Below, piece after piece: positions 48,160 through 57,835 of a DNA stretch of 64,000 nucleotides. This DNA comes from Granulosicoccus sp. Its GTDB lineage: Bacteria; Pseudomonadota; Gammaproteobacteria; Granulosicoccales; Granulosicoccaceae. Both the position numbers and the translations under genes were made by a program. Position 1 is the first letter of the stretch. Every line of letters begins with the position of its first letter. The stretch spans positions 52,322 to 116,321 of the forward strand of contig JAHDGK010000008.1 in the NCBI GenBank assembly GCA_020627685.1. Reading direction: 5' to 3'. The notes under the pieces are model-generated. The model had not been told where the DNA came from, did no database searches, and saw nothing but the letters and a program-made list of their open reading frames with translations.

Positions 48160-50193
48160 TTAAGTGTAGTGATTCATGGTGAGTAACTCATAGCTTGCAA
48201 CTGATTCATCATCCTGATTAGTGATAGCGACATGCCATCGTACTTCTCCGTATTCGCTGGTGCGCGGTGTTTTTCGGCGCACAACGAGTTGTACCCGTAT
48301 TTTGTCTCCAGGTACTACCGGCTTTTGAAACGCCAGATTGTTTAAGCCGGTATTTGCTAAAACCGGCCCGGGGGCTGGCTCAACAAATAAACCTGCTGCA
48401 AAGCTCAACAACAGGTAGCCATGCGCGACACGTCCGGGAAAGAAGGGGTTAGCCGCAGCAGCAGCTTCGTCCATGTGAGCATAAAACGTATCGCCGGTGA
48501 AGTTAGCAAAGTGTTCCACATCGTCCAAAGTAATCGTGCGGAAGTCGGTTTGAATGGATTCGCCGATGTCTAGGTCGTGATATGTCTTTTTGAACGGGTG
48601 AGTTTCGTCAGAGGTTGTTGATGATCCTGGAACCCATTGATTACCCAGTTTGGTCAGTACATCAGGACTACCCTGAATGGCTGTGCGTTGCATGTAGTGC
48701 ATGACTCCGCGAACACCGCCCATCTCTTCACCACCACCGGCACGCCCGGGCCCGCCGTGCACCATATGTGGCAGGGGAGATCCGTGGCCAGTACTTTCTT
48801 TCATTGATGTACGATCGTTGAAATAGAGTCTTCCGTGATAACACGCTGCGCCTAAAACGACGTCTCTCGCAACGTCTGTATCGTGGGTGATCACTGAGGC
48901 CACTAATGAGCCATCTGCCTTGTTCAGTAGTTCGATGGCATCTTCAATATCCTCATAAGGCATCACCGTACTTACAGGGCCGAAAGCTTCAATCGCATGG
49001 ACTGACTGTGCTGAACGAGGGTTGTCGCAATGCAAAATGGTCGGCGGAAGAAATGCACCTTTCTCACTATCGGCACCTTGCACACTAAAGTGATCCGGGT
49101 CGCCGTAAACGCGCTCACACTCGGCACTGAGTGTATTTATTTTTTCTAACACATCGTGCTTTTGGGCATTGGATACCAGCGCACCCATGGTGGTGTTTTC
49201 ATTCGCAGGGTGACCAATGACAATTTTATCTAACGCTTGGGTCAACGCATTTACTAATGCCGGCACTTGCGTTTTAGGCGCCATGATGCGCCTGATAGCC
49301 GTGCATTTTTGGCCGGCTTTAGCCGTGAGCTCACGAACAGATTCTGACACGAAAAGATCAAACTCAGGGGTGCCGGGTATTGCATCCGGGCCGAGAATTG
49401 ATGCATTCAAGCTGTCTTGCTCTGCGACGAACCTGACTGCATTATTTAATATGTTGGGCTGAGAGCGTAGCGCCGATGCCGTTGATGCTGATCCAGTAAA
49501 GCTCACGACATCCTGACTACCCAGTCTATCCAGCAAGTCGCCTGTACCACCAGAAATGAGTTGTATAGCGCCCTCTGGCAATAATCCGCTATTGAGTAAA
49601 ACCTTAAAAGCAGCTTCAGCGACATAACCGGTTGAGGTCGCCGGTTTGACGATGGCCGGGACGCCCGCTAGTAAACAGGGCCCGAGCTTCTCTAACATTC
49701 CCCACACAGGGAAATTGTAGGCATTAATGTGTACAGCTACGCCTTGCAATGATGTGCAAACATGCTGGCCCAGAAATGTACCGTTTCGCGACAAGGCCTC
49801 TACATCACCATCGAGATAGATCGTCTCGTCAGGCATTTCTCTGCGCCCTTTAGAGGCAAACACCAGAAGAGTTCCGATGCCACCATCGATATCGATTTTG
49901 CTGTCGCTCAGTGTCGCACCGGTCTGATAAGACAGTTCGTATAAATGATCCCGATGCTCACGCAGGTGCAGAGCAAGCGCCTTAATTAAGCGAGCTCTGT
50001 CGTGGAAGGTCATGGCTCTTAGTGCCGGCCCGCCGGTGAACTTGGCGTAGTCAATCATGTCCTGGTAGTTCAACGCGTCGTGGCCGCTTCTAGCGATGCT
50101 GCTGCCATCTATCGCTGATGCCACGATACGTGCAGATGAAGAAGGTGCAATCCAGTCGCCGTGGGCGAAGCTTTGAACATCTATCAGTGCCAT
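48160..50193 (-). CDS. paaZ: Bifunctional ring-opening enzyme PaaZ (oxepin-CoA hydrolase / 3-oxo-5,6-dehydrosuberyl-CoA semialdehyde dehydrogenase)
   Basis: 677 residues (E. coli: 681). Residues ~1-510 are an aldehyde dehydrogenase ([26 protein letters not shown], catalytic Cys in [10 protein letters not shown]). Residues ~540-677 are a MaoC-type hydratase ([18 protein letters not shown], then [17 protein letters not shown]). The hydratase part opens the oxepin-CoA ring and the dehydrogenase oxidises the aldehyde formed. It is upstream of paaX in the same direction. Confidence 0.96.
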   Translation of the reverse strand: MALIDVQSFAHGDWIAPSSSARIVASAIDGSSIARSGHDALNYQDMIDYAKFTGGPALRAMTFHDRARLIKALALHLREHRDHLYELSYQTGATLSDSKIDIDGGIGTLLVFASKGRREMPDETIYLDGDVEALSRNGTFLGQHVCTSLQGVAVHINAYNFPVWGMLEKLGPCLLAGVPAIVKPATSTGYVAEAAFKVLLNSGLLPEGAIQLISGGTGDLLDRLGSQDVVSFTGSASTASALRSQPNILNNAVRFVAEQDSLNASILGPDAIPGTPEFDLFVSESVRELTAKAGQKCTAIRRIMAPKTQVPALVNALTQALDKIVIGHPANENTTMGALVSNAQKHDVLEKINTLSAECERVYGDPDHFSVQGADSEKGAFLPPTILHCDNPRSAQSVHAIEAFGPVSTVMPYEDIEDAIELLNKADGSLVASVITHDTDVARDVVLGAACYHGRLYFNDRTSMKESTGHGSPLPHMVHGGPGRAGGGEEMGGVRGVMHYMQRTAIQGSPDVLTKLGNQWVPGSSTTSDETHPFKKTYHDLDIGESIQTDFRTITLDDVEHFANFTGDTFYAHMDEAAAAANPFFPGRVAHGYLLLSFAAGLFVEPAPGPVLANTGLNNLAFQKPVVPGDKIRVQLVVRRKTPRTSEYGEVRWHVAITNQDDESVASYELLTMNHYT

Positions 50194-50313
50194 GTCGATA
50201 TTACCGCTGTTAACGAGTTACGTTTTTCTTGGCAGTTAATGTACAGGTAATTGGCCCGGTCCACTACAGCCTGTTCCAGTACATGCCCTTTAACGCTCCT
50301 GTGCGGTGGTTAC

Positions 50314-50913
50314 TTAGTTTTGTTCAAACTGTTTCCATTTTCCACGCAGCCATAAAAACAAGACGGTTGCGACTGTGAGCGCTGCTGTCATAATCGCTAC
50401 GTCGACAGTTAAGCCTGTTAGCTGAGGCAACCTGCCTGAAAAGAGAAAACCGACTGCGACAAACATCGACGTCCAGAGCGCTGCACCTATACTTGCGGCA
50501 ATAGAAAATGCCCGCCAACTCATCGTGCCGGCACCGCACAGGAAATTGACATAGGGTACGGTGGGGCTGAGTAATGTGTGGCTTAAGACCACCGCTTTTA
50601 CACCGTGATTGTTTACCATCGTTTCACTGCGGTTAATCATGGCTCCCATCCGCGGACCTGAACGAAATTTATTCAGCAGTGAATCTCCGGCTAGTCGTGC
50701 GATTTGAAAGGCGACTTGGTCAGCTGTCACGAACGCTAAAATACATATTCCGATTAAATGCCATAGGTTCAAATCACCCACTGCAGCGAATCCGCCCGCT
50801 GCGAGAACCACCATCGATGATGGTAGGGGAATGGCAAATCCTGCCAGAAGCACACTGCAAAAAACCACGTACAAACCGTAGTCGGGAATCAGCCCGAGAA
50901 AGAACTCAGTCAT
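50314..50913 (-). CDS. DedA/VTT-like inner-membrane protein
   Basis: 199 residues, five or so hydrophobic segments. YVVFCSVLLAGFAIPLPSSM, FRSGPRMGAMINRSE and a Pro/Asn-containing TLLSPTVPYVNFLCG re-entrant-like part fit the DedA (SNARE-associated / VTT) family. Members act in membrane lipid turnover and membrane potential. The usual GR..P motif is altered here (SPTVPYVNF). Its start overlaps the gene upstream by 4 bases (ATGA), so the two are coupled. Confidence 0.82.
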   Translation of the reverse strand: MTEFFLGLIPDYGLYVVFCSVLLAGFAIPLPSSMVVLAAGGFAAVGDLNLWHLIGICILAFVTADQVAFQIARLAGDSLLNKFRSGPRMGAMINRSETMVNNHGVKAVVLSHTLLSPTVPYVNFLCGAGTMSWRAFSIAASIGAALWTSMFVAVGFLFSGRLPQLTGLTVDVAIMTAALTVATVLFLWLRGKWKQFEQN

Positions 50914-51260
50914 TGTGAGTCCCTATAGAGAGTCGCCTGCTCTCGGAGTTTTACGGTGAGTTCGTCTAATGATAGATCCATTCTCTCAGCGATAAAACGC
51001 ATCTTGCGTCGCTGCGGAACGTCAGGATCCATCTCAAAAATGTCGTCCACGATGGCGCGGGGTAGATCGTAGGACTTCATCACGTACTGAGGGGTCATCC
51101 ACCCTCGAAGTGTTTGGTCCTGGTGTCTTGGATCATTGAAATAGATGAGATCCATGACAATTCTGACCGCGAGGTACAGACCCACGATGAGCGCAATAGC
51201 GAAGATGGCAACGGGGAATCTGTACTCACTGATAAACCTTATCGCAGTTGATTTTTCCAT
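50910..51260 (-). CDS. Hypothetical single-pass membrane protein
   Basis: 116 residues from ATG 51260. One hydrophobic segment (FPVAIFAIALIVGLYLAVRI) is followed by a soluble part that includes YVMKSYDLPRAIVDDIFE and RRKMRFIAERMDLSLDELTV, which looks like a short helical DNA- or protein-binding fold. The longer open frame adds 13 residues. It overlaps the DedA-like gene by 4 bases and is probably expressed with it. No recognised family; function unknown. Confidence 0.65.
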   Translation of the reverse strand: MEKSTAIRFISEYRFPVAIFAIALIVGLYLAVRIVMDLIYFNDPRHQDQTLRGWMTPQYVMKSYDLPRAIVDDIFEMDPDVPQRRKMRFIAERMDLSLDELTVKLREQATLYRDSQ

Positions 51261-51312
51261 TGCGCAAAAATTATTTTTATAACGTGCATAGGGTAGCAAG
51301 TCTTTTCTGTGA

Positions 51313-52605
51313 TCACTGTTTTAATTTTTCGTAGGCCAGCGAGAGTTCAGTGACTTTTGCCTTTGTCGCATCTGTCGGGTCTTCCTCGAGTAAATCGACT
51401 TTTTCAAAGGGATCTTTTGCCAAATCGAAAAGCATGAGTTCTGCGTTATCAATGGCTACTAACTTGTATTGATCGTCCCGTATTGACCAACCTAAGGGAG
51501 AGCGACCGCGTACGGGCTTGTCGCTGAAATGCTCAACATACGCATGCTTCCGGCTTGTTTCAGCGCCCTGAAAAGTCGGTGAAAAATCGAATGCGTCCGG
51601 TGCGTTTGATGTGATTCCGGCTATCGCTGCAATCGTTGCATGCAGGTCTGTGGTATTGATCAGAGCCTCGGAACGACCTGCCATTACTCCCGGTCCTTGA
51701 ACCACGAGGGGAACGTTTGAACCGCCGTTAAAAATACTACCTTTCGCTCCGCGTTGTCTGAAGATATTGCTGGCAACACGTCCGGGAGTTCCGTTATCAC
51801 CCATAAACATGACTACTGTATTTCGTCGTGTTGCCGCATCCAGAGAGTCGAGTAACCTTCCCATCTCCGTGTCCAAAGCTTCAAGTGCAGCGAAGTAGTA
51901 GGGGCGCGGGTTGGATCTAATGTCGCTGTCCTCTCCCGAAAGGGAATCATTGGTGTGAAGGTTTTCAGGCGGGAGGTGAAATGGAGTATGAGGGGCGTTG
52001 TATGCCAGCCATAGAAACCAGGGTGATCTCTGTTCGGATACCCATTCCACAGCCCTGTCGGTAAGCGCGGTGGTTGTGTACCTGTTGACAATAGCTGTTT
52101 TGCCATTGTGAACCCGTCTCCATTTGAAATAATCGGGAGTGCCACCTTTAAAAAATCCGTAGAACTCTTCAACGCCCAATGTCATTGGATGGTCCAAGTC
52201 ATCGTCAGATCCGGCCACGTGCCATTTTCCAATAACAGCTGAGCTGTAGCTAGTCTCTTTCAAGCGATCGAAAATAGACACTTCGTTTGAGGACAATCCG
52301 TTACCACCTGATCGGGGAATTGCTGCGCCAACGCCGGTTCTAAATCCGTGCTTACCCGTTAGAATGCTAGCTCTTGTCGGAGAGCAGACCGGAGCGGAGT
52401 AGGCGTTGTCGAAAACCATCCCTTGCTCGCACAGTGATACCAAATTCGGCATAGTGACCTTGTTGTCACCTACTGCATGGCATGGTGATGCATCTAGCCC
52501 CATGTCATCTGCGATCACCAATAGTATGTTCGGGCTAGCTGCTACCTTAGCCGCAGGCAGGGTGGCTAATACTATTGCGGCGGCGAGGTTGGCTTTTAAA
52601 TTCAT
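51313..52605 (-). CDS. Exported sulfatase (alkaline-phosphatase superfamily)
   Basis: 430 residues with a signal peptide (IVLATLPAAKVAA). PNILLVIADDMGLDASP holds the first metal ligands; APVCSPTRASILTGKHGF holds the CxPxR motif, whose Cys is changed to formylglycine; VMFMGDNGTPG completes the metal site. It should hydrolyse sulfate esters outside the cytoplasm, perhaps of algal polysaccharides in a marine setting. No formylglycine-generating enzyme is near. It is a single gene between paaZ and paaK. Confidence 0.9.
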   Translation of the reverse strand: MNLKANLAAAIVLATLPAAKVAASPNILLVIADDMGLDASPCHAVGDNKVTMPNLVSLCEQGMVFDNAYSAPVCSPTRASILTGKHGFRTGVGAAIPRSGGNGLSSNEVSIFDRLKETSYSSAVIGKWHVAGSDDDLDHPMTLGVEEFYGFFKGGTPDYFKWRRVHNGKTAIVNRYTTTALTDRAVEWVSEQRSPWFLWLAYNAPHTPFHLPPENLHTNDSLSGEDSDIRSNPRPYYFAALEALDTEMGRLLDSLDAATRRNTVVMFMGDNGTPGRVASNIFRQRGAKGSIFNGGSNVPLVVQGPGVMAGRSEALINTTDLHATIAAIAGITSNAPDAFDFSPTFQGAETSRKHAYVEHFSDKPVRGRSPLGWSIRDDQYKLVAIDNAELMLFDLAKDPFEKVDLLEEDPTDATKAKVTELSLAYEKLKQ

Positions 52606-52821
52606 CCGTCAGTTGCCTCGAGAGTGGATTCGGAACTAAAAGAGTAGTATCGACATGTGCAACAAATATGAACTAATTGTGCAAATACTCGGGTGTTGAG
52701 CTTCTCGTCTCAAGTTGACTCACTGTTGAGATTATGCGAGATTCCAGCGGTCTAGACCCGATGCCATTGCCGCTGCGGCCCTTGCAAGTAGGTCGATTGT
52801 TTTAAACGGAGAATCTCGCCT

Positions 52822-54123
52822 GTGTTGGATTTGTCACCGAAGTCCGGGGAACTGGAGGCTATAGAAACGGCATCCCGGGATGAAATAAGCGCACTCCAGC
52901 TTGACAGAATGAAATGGTCAATTGCGCATGCATATAACAACGTAGCCCACTACAAACAATCGTTTGATGCTGCAGGTGTTCATCCGGATGATTTGAAGAG
53001 TCTTGCTGATCTTGCAAAATTTCCTTTTACGTTAAAACAGGATCTTCGAGACAACTACCCGTTTTCAATGTTTGCGGTTCCACGATCGGATGTTGTCAGG
53101 ATTCACGCCTCTTCTGGGACAACGGGCCAGCCAACTGTTGTTGGTTATACGCAAAAAGACATCGACATGTGGGCTGATGTTATGGCTCGCTGTTTGCGCG
53201 CATCAGGTTTGCGTAAAGGAGACGTGTTGCAGAATGCTTACGGCTATGGATTGTTTACCGGTGGTTTGGGTGTTCACGGTGGTGCTGAAAAAATGGGGTT
53301 GACTGTCGTGCCTGTTTCCGGAGGTATGACTGAGCGCCAGGTAAGGCTCATTGAGGACTTTGAAGCTAGCGGAATTACCGTCACACCCTCGTATATGTTG
53401 TCCATACTCGATGAGTATCGCAAACAGGGTAGAGATCCCAGGAAGAGTCCTTTAAAAGTCGGGATTTTCGGCGCAGAACCGTGGACCAACTCCATGCGTA
53501 TGGAAATTGAAGAAGCCTTCGACATGCACGCGGTGGACATCTACGGTTTGTCTGAAGTTATGGGGCCTGGAGTTGCAAACGAGTGTGTTGAAAGTAAAGA
53601 CGGATTGCACATTTGGGAAGATCACTTCTATCCGGAGGTTATCGACCCAATAAGCGGTGAGGTGCTTCCCGATGGTGAGTCGGGTGAATTGGTTTTTACG
53701 TCTTTAACCAAAGAAGCGTTTCCTATAATCCGCTATCGAACACGGGACTTAACGAGATTGCTTGCGGGCACTGCGCGCTCTATGCGTAGAATGGAAAAAA
53801 TTACCGGCAGAAGCGATGACATGATGATTTTGCGGGGGGTGAATGTATTTCCAACCCAAATAGAAGAGCAAGTGCTACGTGTTGATGACCTGGCTACACA
53901 CTTTCAGGTAGAGCTGACCAATAAGGAACGCATGGATCACATGATCGTTCATGTGGAAAAATTGGAAAACACATCTGATGTGGCTGCGGGCGGCAAGCTC
54001 GCTGAGTTGATAAAAGCGAATATTGGTATTAGCGCAGAAATTCAGGTGGGAGAGCCGGGAAGTGTGGCCCGTTCCCAAGGCAAAGCCGTTCGCATAGTTG
54101 ACAATAGAAAAGGTGAGTCGTAG
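52822..54123 (+). CDS. paaK: Phenylacetate-CoA ligase PaaK
   Basis: 433 residues (E. coli: 437). HASSGTTGQPTVVGY is the ATP-binding P-loop, VDIYGLSEVMGPGVANEC and YRTRDLTRL follow, and FPTQIEEQVLR lies in the C-terminal lid. It joins phenylacetate to CoA, the entry step of the pathway. The GTG start has ACGGAG upstream. The end overlaps tsaE by about 11 bases. It is on the opposite strand from paaZXABCDE and 2.6 kb away. Confidence 0.95.
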   Translation: MLDLSPKSGELEAIETASRDEISALQLDRMKWSIAHAYNNVAHYKQSFDAAGVHPDDLKSLADLAKFPFTLKQDLRDNYPFSMFAVPRSDVVRIHASSGTTGQPTVVGYTQKDIDMWADVMARCLRASGLRKGDVLQNAYGYGLFTGGLGVHGGAEKMGLTVVPVSGGMTERQVRLIEDFEASGITVTPSYMLSILDEYRKQGRDPRKSPLKVGIFGAEPWTNSMRMEIEEAFDMHAVDIYGLSEVMGPGVANECVESKDGLHIWEDHFYPEVIDPISGEVLPDGESGELVFTSLTKEAFPIIRYRTRDLTRLLAGTARSMRRMEKITGRSDDMMILRGVNVFPTQIEEQVLRVDDLATHFQVELTNKERMDHMIVHVEKLENTSDVAAGGKLAELIKANIGISAEIQVGEPGSVARSQGKAVRIVDNRKGES

Positions 54124-54613
54124 CGGCGTGATTTCGTCTAACGCATTGCTTGATGAGCTCTTGGCCGTCAAGCAATTTACCATTGACTCAGAAACAGCGA
54201 TGCAGGAGTTTGGTGGGCGGCTGTCAAAAGCATTGCCTGAAGGCGCCTTGGTAACACTGTCGGGAGAACTGGGTGCGGGCAAGAGCGTACTGGCGCGTTC
54301 GATTATTCATTCGCTAGGGTACGAAGGACGGGTGAAAAGTCCCACCTATACTTTGATTGAAACCTATGAGATTGAAAATGTAGCCGGTAATGTCTCGCAG
54401 CTAGCCCATTTGGATTTGTACAGGCTCAGTGATCCAGAGGAACTGGATTACTTGGCCTTTGATGATGTCTTGCAGGTGAGCAGTCTGGTATTAATTGAGT
54501 GGGCTGAACTCGGTGGAGACAGAGTACCCACCGAGGCACTACATGTTCATATTGAGTACGCAGACGATAACAGCCGCCTCGTGAAGTTAACTGTCCCTGA
54601 GAAATCGGCGTAG
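54113..54613 (+). CDS. tsaE: tRNA t6A synthesis ATPase TsaE
   Basis: About 166 residues from GTG 54113; TTG 54098 and GTG 54128 are also possible and the start is not certain. GELGAGKSVLARS is the Walker A motif, VKSPTYTLIETY and LDLYRL are family signatures, and VLIEWAEL is near the end. TsaE works with TsaB and TsaD to make threonylcarbamoyl-adenosine in tRNA. It overlaps paaK and, by 27 bases, the convergent CoA-ligase gene. In many Gammaproteobacteria amiB follows directly; here it is 8.7 kb away. Confidence 0.93.
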   Translation: MSRSGVISSNALLDELLAVKQFTIDSETAMQEFGGRLSKALPEGALVTLSGELGAGKSVLARSIIHSLGYEGRVKSPTYTLIETYEIENVAGNVSQLAHLDLYRLSDPEELDYLAFDDVLQVSSLVLIEWAELGGDRVPTEALHVHIEYADDNSRLVKLTVPEKSA

Positions 54614-56137
54614 TATTTTTCCACTGGCAGATTTAGGTATTGAATCGATAAAATCCACCTCGTGTACCTGTTTGTAAGAGGCAACATGAGCTGCTACAAA
54701 GTCCCTGATGTCCTGAGCCGACGGTGAATCAACATTAGGCTTTAACGTGACAAACGCTTTGGGCAGTTCACCGGCTTCATCGTCCGGCATTCCGACAACG
54801 GCGACATCTGCGACGGCCGGGTGTGTGACAATCAACGCTTCGAGCTCGGCCGGTGCTACCTGAAAACCCTTGTATTTAATCAGCTCCTTAACCCTGTCAA
54901 CGATGGTCATATAGCCGTCTTCATCAATACGCGCTAAGTCGCCCGTGTGAAGCCAGCCATCGGCATCGACAGTCTCCTGAGTTGCGGTCGGATTGTTTAG
55001 ATAACCGATCATAACTTGGGGGCCTTTGACTAAAAGCTCACCGGGTTCATTCGGGCCCAGGTCGTTGCCGTTCTCATCGACTATTCGGGAAATGGTATTG
55101 GCTACCGTGACTCCACTGGAACCCGGCCGAGCTTTGTATTCTGGTGTGATATGACTTACCGGGCTGATTTCTGTCATACCATATCCTTGAACCACAGGAC
55201 ATCCCACACGCGCAGCCGCTTCTTCAGCCAGCTCGGCTCCGAGTGGCGCCGCGCCTGAAAATACTTTTCTGAGGCTGCTCACGTCATAATCATCTAGCAG
55301 GGGTGTTTTGGCTAAACCTAAAACGATGGGAGGGACGGCAAAGAGCTGCGTTATTTGATGCTCTTGTATCAAGCCCAGAACTTGTCCCATGTCAAAGCGT
55401 GGAACGGTCACGATGGTTGCGCCTTCGGATAACAAACTGCCCATCAATACCTGCATGCCGTATATATGAAAAAATGGCAGAACCGCCAAAGCACATTCGT
55501 CTGCACCATAGTTTAAAGCGGCATTGGTTTGTACAAGATTAGAAACAAGATTGTGGTGGCTTAACATGACGCCTTTCGGCAAACCTGTGGTACCCGACGA
55601 GTAGGGCAACACAACCGGGTGAGTGTGTATATCCACGGGTATTTGATCTGATTCTTCTCCTAGAAGATCCTCTAAATTGCGATAATCTACCGATGCCTGC
55701 AGTGTTACCAACTCGTTTACATTCGTCCCTTTACTGGCATCGCTAACAGCATCAATACAGGCATTGGCTGTAACAACCAGTGTTGCTCCTGAATCTAATA
55801 ATTGTTGTTTAATCTCGGCGGCACTGTAGGTGGGATTTACCGTTGTAACCGTGCCCGCGCAAAGCGCAGCCGCATGAAAAACCACCGCATAGTCAGGACA
55901 ATTAGGTGCAACAAGTGCAAGTACCGACCCTTTGGTAAAACCATTAGCTTGTAAGCCGCCTGCTAAACGCCTTGTACGAATACGTAGTTCTGCGAAGGTA
56001 AGAACGTTCCCCGAAGGACCGTCAATAATAGCCGGGTGGTCTCCAAGTTCCTCACACTTTTGCATGACAAATTCCGTAATGGGTACATCCGGTATCACTA
56101 CCGACGGAAGAGGGCTATGAAATAGGTGAGTAGTCAT
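54587..56137 (-). CDS. AMP-dependent acyl/aryl-CoA synthetase, 4-coumarate-CoA-ligase-like
   Basis: 516 residues from ATG 56137; the open frame extends 72 codons further with no similarity. Motifs: YSSGTTGLPKGVMLSHHN (P-loop), QGYGMTEISPVSHI, DGWLHTGDLARIDEDGY and KELIKYKGFQVAPAELE, plus the C-terminal Lys in PKSASGKILRRF. The GYGMTE and KYKGFQVAP motifs are shared with plant 4-coumarate and luciferase-type ligases. It activates a carboxylic acid, plausibly aromatic, to its CoA ester; the substrate is not determined. Confidence 0.9.
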   Translation of the reverse strand: MTTHLFHSPLPSVVIPDVPITEFVMQKCEELGDHPAIIDGPSGNVLTFAELRIRTRRLAGGLQANGFTKGSVLALVAPNCPDYAVVFHAAALCAGTVTTVNPTYSAAEIKQQLLDSGATLVVTANACIDAVSDASKGTNVNELVTLQASVDYRNLEDLLGEESDQIPVDIHTHPVVLPYSSGTTGLPKGVMLSHHNLVSNLVQTNAALNYGADECALAVLPFFHIYGMQVLMGSLLSEGATIVTVPRFDMGQVLGLIQEHQITQLFAVPPIVLGLAKTPLLDDYDVSSLRKVFSGAAPLGAELAEEAAARVGCPVVQGYGMTEISPVSHITPEYKARPGSSGVTVANTISRIVDENGNDLGPNEPGELLVKGPQVMIGYLNNPTATQETVDADGWLHTGDLARIDEDGYMTIVDRVKELIKYKGFQVAPAELEALIVTHPAVADVAVVGMPDDEAGELPKAFVTLKPNVDSPSAQDIRDFVAAHVASYKQVHEVDFIDSIPKSASGKILRRFLRDS

Positions 56138-56312
56138 GTTTGATACGCTCCAGCAGCAATACGAGGCTGTCCCTATCCTACGCCATGAAGTACGCCTATG
56201 CCTAGTCTGATCTGTTGCGACGGAGCAAGACCCTATTTGTTGTTTTTGCCAGTGCTGGTTGATCCGGTGATACAGTATGTAATGGCGTGTTTTCGGTGGG
56301 TAGCCTTGATCG

Positions 56313-56762
56313 ATGAACTTTAAAATTCGGCACTTGAGCGTTGACGATAGCAAATTACTAAGGGAGCTAAATTACTGTTTCGGGCAAGAATTTGATGATG
56401 CCGAAACTTATCTGAGCAAGCCGCCAAGCGATGAATATTTAGCGGACATTTTGACGAATGCTAGTTTCATTGCGTTAGCCGCCCTAAGCGATGATAGAGT
56501 CATTGGCGGTTTAGTCGCTTATGAATTGAAAAAATTTGAGCAAGCTAGAAGTGAAATTTATATTTATGACCTGGCAGTCTCAGAAGCGTATCGGCGGCAG
56601 GGTATTGCAACAGCCTTAATTGAATATTTGAAGCCCGTAGCTGCAAAGAAGAACGCCTGGGTTATTTATGTGCAGGCCGACCATGGCGATGAACCTGCTA
56701 TTGCGTTATACAGAAAACTGGGTGTGCAAGAGAACGTACTGCATTTTGATATTGCGCCATGA
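56313..56762 (+). CDS. GNAT acetyltransferase resembling AAC(3)-I aminoglycoside 3-N-acetyltransferase
   Basis: 149 residues. The middle and end match AAC(3)-I enzymes closely: FIALAALSDDRVIGGLVAYE, KFEQARSEIYIYDLAVSEAY, RRQGIATALI (acetyl-CoA loop), IYVQADHGDEPAIALY and a final VLHFDI. AAC(3)-I acetylates the 3-amino group of gentamicin-type drugs. Here it is a chromosomal gene with no integron, IS or other resistance gene around, so it may be an ancestral housekeeping or protective enzyme; activity on drugs is not shown. Confidence 0.85.
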   Translation: MNFKIRHLSVDDSKLLRELNYCFGQEFDDAETYLSKPPSDEYLADILTNASFIALAALSDDRVIGGLVAYELKKFEQARSEIYIYDLAVSEAYRRQGIATALIEYLKPVAAKKNAWVIYVQADHGDEPAIALYRKLGVQENVLHFDIAP

Positions 56763-56969
56763 TGTCATTGTGTACCTAGAACCCACCGAAAAATACTGTC
56801 CGCAAACTTTGTGCTCAAAGCTGCCTACAGTTGCAATGAGATCTTCAGGAATAGGGCAGAACACCCTGTCACGGTTGCTTTAAACCATTAAATATCAGGG
56901 TTTGTTATCAAAGTGTGACAGCATGATCTTGAGCTGAATGTATATGGTGATATAAGACCTGTTCGGGGT

Positions 56970-56999
56970 CGCCACGCATGAAACCATGTGGCGCTTTTT
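56970..56999 (+). terminator. Intrinsic terminator, candidate
   Basis: CGCCAC (56970-56975) pairs with GTGGCG (56988-56993), extended by ATG/CAT with a 2-base bulge around an AAAC loop, and is followed by CTTTTT. It is 208 bases after the AAC(3)-like gene and 39 before the lipoprotein start, so it may end the first or act as an attenuator for the second. Confidence 0.65.
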
Positions 57000-57037
57000 A
57001 AGTGTTCACCGCAATAAATAAATTCGGGTTTGAAAAC

Positions 57038-57835
57038 ATGAGCGTTTTCTGTTCAGGAATAACACGGCATATCACATCTTCAGCGAAGCTCGTATCTATA
57101 CTTGCTGTTCCCTTGGTGTTGGTTGCTTGCTCTGATGGTGTAAGCATAAGCACTCTGACTCAACCACCGGTGGTCAGCGCTGAAGAATTTGGGGATGAGT
57201 TTTCAACGAACAGCCTGAGTAGTTGGTCTTTAAGGCATCAAGTAGAAGGTGAGGCACCTCAGTACACCTTGCTTGATATTAACCAGAGTAATGCTGGAAC
57301 CCTCACCATACAACCTACCATTACGCCTGGATGGTTCGCCGATGGGAAGGCACCGTTAATTTTCAAACGGGTGTCTGGTAACTTCAGTGTGGAAACCAGT
57401 GTTAGTACGCGTGGGGCGGTTGACTCAACGCTACCTCCTGCGAGCAACTACAATTCTGCAGGGCTAATGGTAAGAGCGGCTGAAAGTAATGCTGAGAACC
57501 ATGTAATGGTCAATGTCGGTCGTCAGCTGGACACTTTGGGTTCGGAAGCTAAAAATACTGTTAACTCTGTATCGAACTTGAATGTGCTTGACGGAAGCAA
57601 CAATGGCCGACTAATACTGTGCCGTGTGGGTTCTCGGTTTTTTGCCTACCGACAACTCGATAATGAAACAGCATGGACTCAGGTAGGTACGGCTACCAGA
57701 GAAGACATGCCGAATACTGTACAAGTTGGGATGGTTGTAAATGGTTTTACCGGACCAGATATAGTCGCAAGCTTTGACTACGTACGAATGGCTATTCCCG
57801 AAACTGAAGATGACTGCATTAGTAACGACGCTTAA
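57038..57835 (+). CDS. Lipoprotein with DUF1349-like (concanavalin/LamG-type) beta-sandwich
   Basis: 265 residues from ATG 57038 (GTG 57002 adds 12). A signal peptide ends in the lipobox VLVACSD, so the Cys is probably lipidated. The mature part is a beta-sandwich: EEFGDEFSTNSLSSWSLR, YNSAGLMVRAAESNAENHVM and FFAYRQLDNETAWTQVG resemble DUF1349/LamG-like domains that bind sugars or other surface ligands. No catalytic motif. Function unknown. Confidence 0.72.
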   Translation: MSVFCSGITRHITSSAKLVSILAVPLVLVACSDGVSISTLTQPPVVSAEEFGDEFSTNSLSSWSLRHQVEGEAPQYTLLDINQSNAGTLTIQPTITPGWFADGKAPLIFKRVSGNFSVETSVSTRGAVDSTLPPASNYNSAGLMVRAAESNAENHVMVNVGRQLDTLGSEAKNTVNSVSNLNVLDGSNNGRLILCRVGSRFFAYRQLDNETAWTQVGTATREDMPNTVQVGMVVNGFTGPDIVASFDYVRMAIPETEDDCISNDA

